From contig JBANDB010000001.1 in the NCBI GenBank assembly GCA_037576215.1, positions 3,906,001 to 3,970,000 of the forward strand: a stretch of 64,000 bases of DNA, in the 5' to 3' direction. This DNA is from Armillaria gallica. Taxonomy: Eukaryota; Basidiomycota; Agaricomycetes; Agaricales; Physalacriaceae. Positions 57,350-64,000 of this stretch are shown here, in pieces. A program made the position numbers and the translations under genes. The notes below the pieces were generated by a model. That model worked only from the letters and a program-made list of their open reading frames with translations. It did no database searches and was not told the DNA's origin. Every line of letters starts with the position of its first letter. Position 1 is the stretch's first letter.

Positions 57350-59046
57350 CTATTCGCCGAAACCCATAGCTTTCCTCACCCAATACCCTATCATTTCTCG
57401 CACGATATTCGGGGATGACCAGGTTCTGCTCGGATGCACCCTGTTGGTCAACAGGACCATGAATGTATTCGACGCTGCAAATTACAATCAGCTCCTCCAA
57501 CCATCTCCGAAGAGAAAACTCATACGACGATCAATGACCATGCTCGTCCCCGTAAACCCTGTATGCCCCGCCGTTTGGAGGCTTTGCATCGGTCCTGAGA
57601 AGTAATATTGGTTTAACTCAAATCCCAGTCCATGCTCATGCCCTGGGAAAGCCGTGTTATAATCCGTAAAGATTTTATTCACGCTTTGTGACTCTAGTAT
57701 CCTGACATCTCCGTACTTCCCGTTGTTCAAAATCATCTGACAGAAAATGCCCAGATTCATCGAAGTAGAGAAGATCCCGGCGTGGCCAGAAACTCCGTCA
57801 AGGCTCCAAGCATTCTCGTCGTGTACCGTTACACCATTTCCATGTGAGTCAGGGATACAATACAAGGGAAATTTAAAGTACGAACCGTCCCCCAAACGGG
57901 CTGAGGCCTTTGTGGTTCATCGGCTCCTTGAACTGCAATTTGAAATTCTGTTGCAGCTATTCGAGAAGTGTCAAGGGCAAGGTTTCCCCTATTGAAGAAA
58001 GTGTCGGTCATTCCTAAAGGTCCAGTGAAATCTCGCTCCAGAAGTACGTCCAACGTCAGTCCAGTCACAACCTCCAAGACAATCTGCATCGTCATGAAGC
58101 CTGCGCGGCGTGCAGATAAGAGCTCATGTGATGATGAGGAAAAGACGTACTGAGGTCAGAGTAAAGATATGTGGTACCTGGCTGATTCAGAAGACCTTGC
58201 CTGATTATCGCTTGCCTACGTGCGTTGTAGCTCGCGTACCTGTAATGCGTTTTTATTAAAAAACCGCCAACATTCGAAATTATACTACCTACCCAGTCCA
58301 TAAAGGAGGAACGGGATCGGCATCAAAGCCCGCTGTGTGCGTAAGGAGTTGCAAGATAGTGACATTTTCTTTTCCATTCACTATGAGCAGACAGTTCGTA
58401 AGGAAACAACACACTTGATAACGTTCACTGACCAGCAAAATCAGGAATGTACGTTGAAACCGTGCAGTTGAGGCCAATAAGACCTCGCTCCAGCTGCTGC
58501 AATGCTAGTATGGTTGTGAACACTTTTGTGAGCGAAGCCACTGTATGAGGTGATGAGCAAGAACCAATCCAGCGAGTGACTTAGCGATACGCACTATCGT
58601 AAATGGTATCCAATTTGGCCGATATCTTCTTGTCATTCTCCAACTCAGAACCATTCTCGTTAGCGTACTTGACAACTTCTCCGACTGCGAAATGGGATAC
58701 AATTGTACCCTGATGGCCGATCCTGACGCAGTTCAGATAATCGCTGGCGGAGACAGGTGGGGGCGAATCACATCACGGTCGCTCCGGGATATATGGGGTG
58801 TATCTCATTGTATGTCGCAGAGGAGTAGTTTGCTGGGATCAGATATGCCGATATGTTTTTCTCAAGTTGAACAAACGGCCAGGATAGCAGCCCAACCGAC
58901 TCGGGCGTGCCGTATTCAAGATCCCTGCCTGACACATCCGCACAAAAGACCGTGAGATCGTACCATGATTTATGTAGCGACTTACCATAGGAATTGCATG
59001 ATAACGCCAGCACACTCACAATGAGATCAAGTATGATCATTTTCAA
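57350..59046 (-). CDS. Secreted beta-lactamase-like serine hydrolase
   Basis: Class C beta-lactamase/esterase-type fold. MIILDLIVSVLALSCNSYG is a signal peptide, so the enzyme is likely extracellular. Key sites in order: MASLTKVFTTIL (SxxK nucleophile, the Met codon split by an intron), VTILQLLTHTAGF, a YLYSDL segment (Tyr-x-Asp in place of Tyr-x-Asn), ERDFTGPLGMTDTFF, SLDGVSGHAGIFST, AFPGHEHGLGFE, TAGHTGFTGTSMVID (HTG in place of KTG) and LLTNRVHPSRTWSS, ending GYWVRKAMGFGE. About eight exons with 50-nt-class introns (for example after CNSY, at GATV-MIGHQG, at TIYD-MASLTK and at MVID-PSNTF). The HTG and the YSD variant suggest an esterase or peptidase rather than antibiotic hydrolysis. All joints checked are in phase, so it appears intact. 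Confidence 0.8.
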
Positions 59047-59642
59047 CGTTAGGCGGCCCGAGTGACCAGCCTCCTCGGCTCATTGTTCAGTGAGCACAAG
59101 TAATAAAATTACCGACGGATATCGGGCCTCAGGTCCCGGGAGTACTACAGTGTAGATCAATAAGGGTAGAGGACCTGAGGGAACTTGGCGCACCACATGC
59201 TCAGGCCTACGATAGAGGTAGAACTGTGATTATCAGTGACGGTTCTGGACCCCGGCGGCCACCGTCACAGAAGAGATCTGAGCGGAAATTACCTGCTTCT
59301 AGTGCATATAGCACTAGATTACTAGGACTGGATGGCGCTTGCAGATGCTGCCAGTAATTTTGAGAAGCGGCCAGAACGGCCCGGTCTTCCACTAGAACTT
59401 CTTGGGCAAGCTCAGGAAGGTTGCCAGCCCTCGCCTTGCCAACCAACATTTTACGTTACCACGACTTCGAAAAATTACAACGATACAGTCTAGTGATCTG
59501 GCGAAGAGAAGTTCCCATACGCCCATCGCATCTGTCCTGCCATATTCGTGCATGCTTCGCCTAGGAATCAACTGGCGAGCTACTACATATAAGCCACATT
59601 TGCTCATCATGGGACGTGTTTCATATGTGTGCTGTTAACAGA
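59047..59642. other. No supported gene
   Basis: A minus-strand frame (59449..59207) and shorter ORFs lack motifs. Confidence 0.35.
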
Positions 59643-60374
59643 GCCCTAATCGAACTGAACGCGGCATCAGGCCGCCCAAGCGTCTGGCCACAAATACAAT
59701 ACTTCGTACTGGTGATGAAATCTGCGACAACTTGAGAGCCGGCATTCGTACTCGCTCTAACGAAACTCCCGGAATGTCGCCACATCGCTCTCTCTCAAGA
59801 AGAGCCGTCACTACGCGTTAACGCTTCGTCTCGCACCCCCATGGATGTCCTGGCCTCAAGGAGTTTGAACTTCCCATGCGTAGGCCATCTAGCGTCCTAG
59901 ACATACTGTGTAGGATTAACGAGCTTTCACAGTTCACGACATCCAGTTTCACAGATGTCGATATCTATTCCAACTCTGAAGATCTTGGGTCCCATTTCGT
60001 CCGTCTGCAGCGTATCCCAAACATTGCGAAGCAGATAGACGATGCAGTATTTGGCATCTGGGCAGCTGCATATAAAGAGCTGCTGGATCCACCAACTTTT
60101 GTGTCCATGGCAAGACAGATAGTTGAGTGAGGCTGCTCTCTTTGAAAGTTATCTCCCACCGACTGAAGACCCCCCTCCAAGGGTTAGGGAAGCGATTGAA
60201 GAAGCAAATACGGCCCTTATGAATGAACATATCACGACACGTAAACGGTCGACTAGAAGGAGATTCCGATTTTCTGGTCGACCAAAACCAAAGGAGGAAA
60301 ATGTTTCTTCCAAGCTCATGATCTTGAATGAAGTAATAACGAAATTGACAGTATGTGAATTCCGATTCCTGTAA
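59643..60374 (+). pseudogene. Decayed gene of unknown mushroom family
   Basis: A frame reading SGRPSVWPQIQYFVLVMKSA and then LTKLPECRHIALSQEEPSLR is interrupted by TGA after SATT. The continuation appears in shifted frames: TDVDIYSNSEDLGSHFVRLQ, RIPNIAKQIDDAVFGIWAAA, YKELLDPP, then LPPTEDPPPRVREAIEEANT and SSKLMILNEVITKLT. These look like consecutive pieces of one conserved protein. I do not recognise its function; stop and frameshifts mark it as decayed. Confidence 0.45.
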
Positions 60375-60685
60375 TGTTTTGAAAATGCAGCTGATGCTTC
60401 GGTATTATGCTAGACCGTCTTTGAAGCTGCGGCTTTGTTGGATTGTATACCCCACTTGGATTATATGGAGCTATATTATTAAACCGCTCCCCTGTAGATA
60501 CGTAGTTGCATATTATTAATTCAGGTTTCACGAAGGCATACCAATAGCACCACATAAATTCCAAAAGTCCAGGGAGGAAATAGCGTAAGTATGAATGTTG
60601 AGATGAAAGGTGTGGGGTAGCGATCCAAATTCCTATCTCGAAGGTTACACACAAAAGGTGAGTACATGGAGCTTAGCCTGTAGAA
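60375..60685. other. Intergenic
   Basis: No supported gene; 3' flank of the dehydrogenase gene. Confidence 0.4.
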
Positions 60686-62000
60686 CTAATTGAGCCTGGA
60701 AAAAAAGTCGACGGTAATAGTCCAAAGTCGCTGAGCACGATCGTTATCCTGCCCCACTTTGCTCGGATTGGCGATTCGCGTGGGGTTATCCTCGAGATAG
60801 ACGCCTCTGTACTTGTCCTGATTGTCTCTAATGTCCTTTCCCGCGGCAGCAAAGAAAGAAGTGTACGACCCACGGTCTATATCGGTCACGACCGGTGCGA
60901 CCAACAGTTTCCACAGAGGAGCAAGGGGCCATTTGCGAGTAAAGGTGTCCACGCTGCCAGGGTGAAGTGAGATGACCGTTACAGGTATCGGTGGCTGTGA
61001 GACGTCAAGTTGCTTTTGAAGAGACATGGTCCAAAGAATGATCAGCAATTTAGAATGAGCTGATTGGAGAGATAAGTTTGACTTGTGAGTGCATAGTCAG
61101 TGTGGACGCACCGTATCGCCAGAAGCTCGAGAACCACTTCTTATCATATGATACATTCAAGTCTTGGATTGTATCGCACTTAAATCCCGAAGGAGCCCAC
61201 TTATGGGATATGGAAGCAACCTAGAAAAGCACCTTGGTCAGGCGAATGACTCCATCGAGCAAATTCGACTTGCATTGATGATTCGGACGTCGGAGTTTGG
61301 TTCCTGCGAAGTCAAGGTGAGAAGAGGGAGTAGCGTTTGCGTGAAGATGAAGGGGCTGAGGTAGCTGAAGAGGGGTTTGATCATGCATCAGCATATTGTG
61401 AAGTGATCGTAAGACTGACTTGACGATGACAAGGCTTGACATGCCTATCCAAGAGATTGAACAAGAAATTCACGACCGCGGTTAGTTTGACGCACCATCC
61501 GGCCCAGTCTCGTATGGTCCCAACATCCTGTCAGGGTTATGAGTTATGTGAGAGCGATCCGGGCTACTATGACGCCTACACGCCGGCATTATTCACTGTA
61601 TTGGGTTCAGCCCTAATGAAGCCAAGGAAGGGAGGAGGAGGAAGAAAAGCTCACCTAGCACATCCAACCTTTTTTCCTTCCGCATGAACTCCTCTGCGGA
61701 TTGTCTTGCCAGTCGGGGGTCACTGAGGTCGAGTTTTAGCCATACGACCTCCCCATTCCCGGGGTCAAGAGACTCGGTCTTGAGCCTTTCTATAGCCTCT
61801 GCCGCCCGGGTCTCGTTTCTTGCTGCCATATAGACCTTGGCACCAGCGCGAGCCAGATGACGGACAGTCCCATAGCCAATGCCCGAGCTAGATGTGACCG
61901 TTAAAATGACTGACAAGGATCCTTCAGCGGCCACTGACTTTCCACCAGTAACAATCACGACTTTGCCCTTTAGATCGACTATATCAAAGGCAGGCGACAT
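60686..62000 (-). CDS. Short-chain dehydrogenase/reductase
   Basis: NAD(P)-dependent oxidoreductase of the retinol-dehydrogenase-like type. Eight exons: 62000..61939, 61887..61655, 61595..61580 (16 nt), 61527..61496, 61444..61420, 61364..61274, 61220..61112 and 61059..60686; 313 residues, all joints in phase. Motifs: VVIVTGGNSGIGYGTVRHLA (TGxxxGIG cofactor loop), AARNE, LDLSD, DVLVNNAGVMLGPY (NNAG), DGMSSLVIVNYLSPF, DVRIINVASISHKW (catalytic Ser region) and RYAHSKLLIILW (catalytic YxxxK). The intron 61273..61221 starts with GCAAGT (GC-AG type). The start MSPAFDIVDLKGKV is chosen; an in-frame ATG at 62054 would add 18 residues. It is divergent from the cyclin gene, about 440 bp away. The substrate cannot be predicted. 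Confidence 0.88.
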
Positions 62001-62442
62001 CGTAGTCGAGGCAAGTGATGGTAATTGCTTGGGTGATCCATGCGCGTGGCCCAAAAGATCATTTTCTGATTTTCACATAATTTGGTTGGTTCCTGGAAAG
62101 AAATTGGCCGATGACCGTAGTTTGTATTGAGAAAAATAGCGAATATCGACGAAGTTTCGTCTTGTTGACTTTTAGGTGTTCGTCCAATTTATTGTGGCAG
62201 CGGACCAGCATTGTTTTGACACGGTGAGACGCGGTATACAAACGATCACGTGCACGACGCGTTCCAACATAAACACGCAAACAAACTGCAACAAAGACAA
62301 ACCCCAACAACACATATTCAGGCCCAAGGGAGGCCGACTTTTCACCGCAGACCGCCAGCGACATCCCCCACCTCCTTCATCATTCTCCTTCGTCTATTTT
62401 CTCCATTTGCTTCAGCGTATGCTTGCGTATTAGCGACCATAA
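62001..62442. promoter_or_regulatory. Divergent promoter region, dehydrogenase and cyclin B
   Basis: 442 bp between divergent ATGs with no gene of its own. The last 150 bp before the cyclin ATG are CT-rich (CTCCTTCGTCTATTTTCTCC), as in many fungal promoters. Confidence 0.4.
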
Positions 62443-64000
62443 ATGGCCTCAAATATTCCTGTACGTTGTCAAATTGCTCTTTCGTTGAGCGTCGTTGACA
62501 GCGTTTATTAGGTTCGTAGGCCGGCGAGGAGTGTGCGCACTGTCGTCAAAGATATAGAGAATGCCACCGCTCGCGCTTCTCGGATAGCGACGCGCTCAAA
62601 AGCCATTGCCGTTGCAGGCAAGGACGATGGTACTGTGGTGGCGCCACCCAGCAAGACCAAGATAGCCGACTCGACGGCGGAGAAGGCGGGTGTTGGGAAG
62701 AGGAAACGCGGAGTCCTAGCTGAGGTCTCTGGACCAAATGGACCGAAAGTGACGACGGCGAGGGGGAAAGAGAAGGAGGCGGGCAAGTTGGATGCTACTA
62801 AGGTGAAGCCAGTCCTGAAGCCAGCACGTCAGCCATTGCGGACGACAGTAGGCCCTCGTGTCGCACCTGTGGCGAGCAAGGAGACAGTTGCTCGCCGTAA
62901 ATTCACGGTGGCCAGCACGAATAAAGATGTCGTAGGACAACGCCGTGCGATCTCACACTCTTCGGCTAAAGGCGACGAAGCAGCGACCGTCGCTTCTACT
63001 TCACAACCTGCCGATACCGTTGATGACGAAGAAGCACCGCGCGTGTTCAAGCGGCGTTTCACCACACCAAAAGGATCACCGCCACCTTCACCCCGCGTCG
63101 CTCTCCCGCCTGTAGAGGTTGAAGTCGAAGTCGAGACTCAACAAACTATTCCAGATGAGTCGCAGGTGGAGGCAGAGCGCGTCGCTGTTCATCTTGAAGA
63201 CCTTGCAGAAGATGACGAGGATTGGGATGATCTTGACGCTGATGACGACGACGACCCGCTCATGGTATCCGAGTACGTTATTGAAGTGTGCCAGTACATG
63301 AAGGAGGTTGAGGTATGTTCTGATTCCTAACCTGTGCTCAAGAAATTCATGAAGTTTTTGCAGGCCAGAACGTTGCCGGACCCGACCTACATGGACCAGC
63401 AAGAGGAACTCGATTGGAACAAGCGAGCGATTCTCCACGATTGGATGTTGCAAGTCCACACCATGTATCGATGTGTCCCCGAAACATTCTTCCTTTACGT
63501 CAACATCTTTGACCGATTTCTCTCACTTCGCCCAATGGTGTCCATCTCACGGCTGCAACTTGTTGGAATATCATGTTTCTTTGTGGCCGCCAAATTCGAG
63601 GAGAGCATTGCACCCAGCGTAGAAGACATCGTTAGGCTTGCTGGAGAGCAATACACGGTGTCGGAAATGCTGAAGGCGGAGCAGTATGTTCTCAAAACGC
63701 TAAATTGGGACTTGAGCTACACAGGACCTATGAGTTGGTTGCGCCGAGGAAGCAAGGCTGACGACTTGGAAGTCACTGCTCGCACTATTGCTAAGTACTT
63801 GCTGGAAGTCGGCTGCATAGAGTGGCGTCTTGTGGCAACACCTGCGTCGCTTGTGGCTGCGGCTTCTCTGTGGTTGGCGCGCCTCGCTCTTGGTCGGGAA
63901 GAATGGGTGAGAGCGTTTTCGGCCTTATGTTGGTTCTTGCTGAACGTGTTCTACAGACACCAAATTTAGCACACTATTCCACATTCAAGGAAAACGAACT
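62443..64000 (+). CDS. B-type mitotic cyclin (3' end outside window)
   Basis: Activator of the mitotic CDK. Exons: 62443..62460 (18 nt, MASNIP), 62512..63312, 63364..63906 and 63957 to the window end; introns 50-51 nt, phase 0. After a basic, disordered N-terminus of about 220 residues and a strongly acidic stretch (EDDEDWDDLDADDDDD), the cyclin box begins with PLMVSEYVIEVCQYMKEVE. It continues RTLPDPTYMDQQEELDWNKR, AILHDWMLQVHTMYRCVPET, FFLYVNIFDRFLSLRPM, LVGISCFFVAAKFEE, and YVLKTLNWDLSYTGPMSWLR; the last read exon gives WTPNLAHYSTF, usual in the second fold of B-type cyclins. The N-terminus should contain a destruction box, but no clear RxxL with the full consensus was seen. Confidence 0.92.

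Noticed and set aside
61221..61500. Dehydrogenase as a pseudogene because of stops in the readable frame
   Set aside because: Phase-correct GT-AG and GC-AG introns remove every stop and restore the family sequence.
1..64000. CRISPR array, operon structure or functional tRNA/rRNA genes
   Set aside because: None seen; the intron structure and gene families are those of a fungal nuclear genome.

Overview
The window looks like nuclear DNA of a filamentous basidiomycete, most likely an Agaricomycete. Genes are cut by many short introns (about 47-63 nt, GT-AG with CTNAY-like branch sites), several exons are only 10-17 nt long, and the protein families are typical of mushrooms. These include an F-box-like fragment starting with the PPELVE motif, a HeLo/MLKL-type pseudokinase, a GMC oxidoreductase, a TmpA-like membrane oxidoreductase and an uncharacterised secreted family. 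Exon boundaries given here were worked out by hand from splice signals, reading phase and family resemblance; no search was run.

Layout. 0-5.3 kb is a housekeeping block: an Nop8/NOL8-like RRM protein (partial), an acidic protein, a coiled-coil Ser/Pro-rich protein, and a divergent pair of mitochondrial genes (ATP synthase subunit K and an RRG7-like nuclease-fold protein) sharing a 116-bp promoter. 5.3-21 kb is accessory and decayed: a low-complexity ORF, two copies of a composite repeat (one fused to a truncated F-box-like gene), a MYND-finger pseudogene, degenerate repeats and palindromes, a GMC oxidoreductase pseudogene, and one intact intronless metallo-beta-lactamase-fold gene. 21-28 kb holds two tandem cystathionine gamma-synthase-like genes and a ten-exon secreted protein. 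29.7-35 kb has a HeLo/MLKL-like pseudokinase gene with a damaged splice donor and a single-pass membrane protein. 35-42.7 kb is relic DNA. It contains a degraded inverted duplicate of the 49-51 kb block, split by two identical 427-bp MITEs whose target-site duplications show that the DNA between them has flipped.

42.7-48 kb holds two intact 14-exon genes facing each other: a TmpA-like membrane oxidoreductase and an ACSF2-like acyl-CoA synthetase. The latter carries a probable AT-AC intron. 48-53 kb holds a two-part cysteine-rich protein gene with a hAT-type MITE in its promoter, and a broken kinase-like gene. 53.5-64 kb returns to ordinary genes: a RING+RRM protein, a beta-lactamase-like serine hydrolase, a decayed gene, a short-chain dehydrogenase with a GC-AG intron, and a B-type cyclin (partial).

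The genes do not form one pathway. The most notable features are the reconstructable MITE-mediated inversion inside a duplicated, decaying gene block, the non-canonical introns, and the expanded two-part Cys-rich family.
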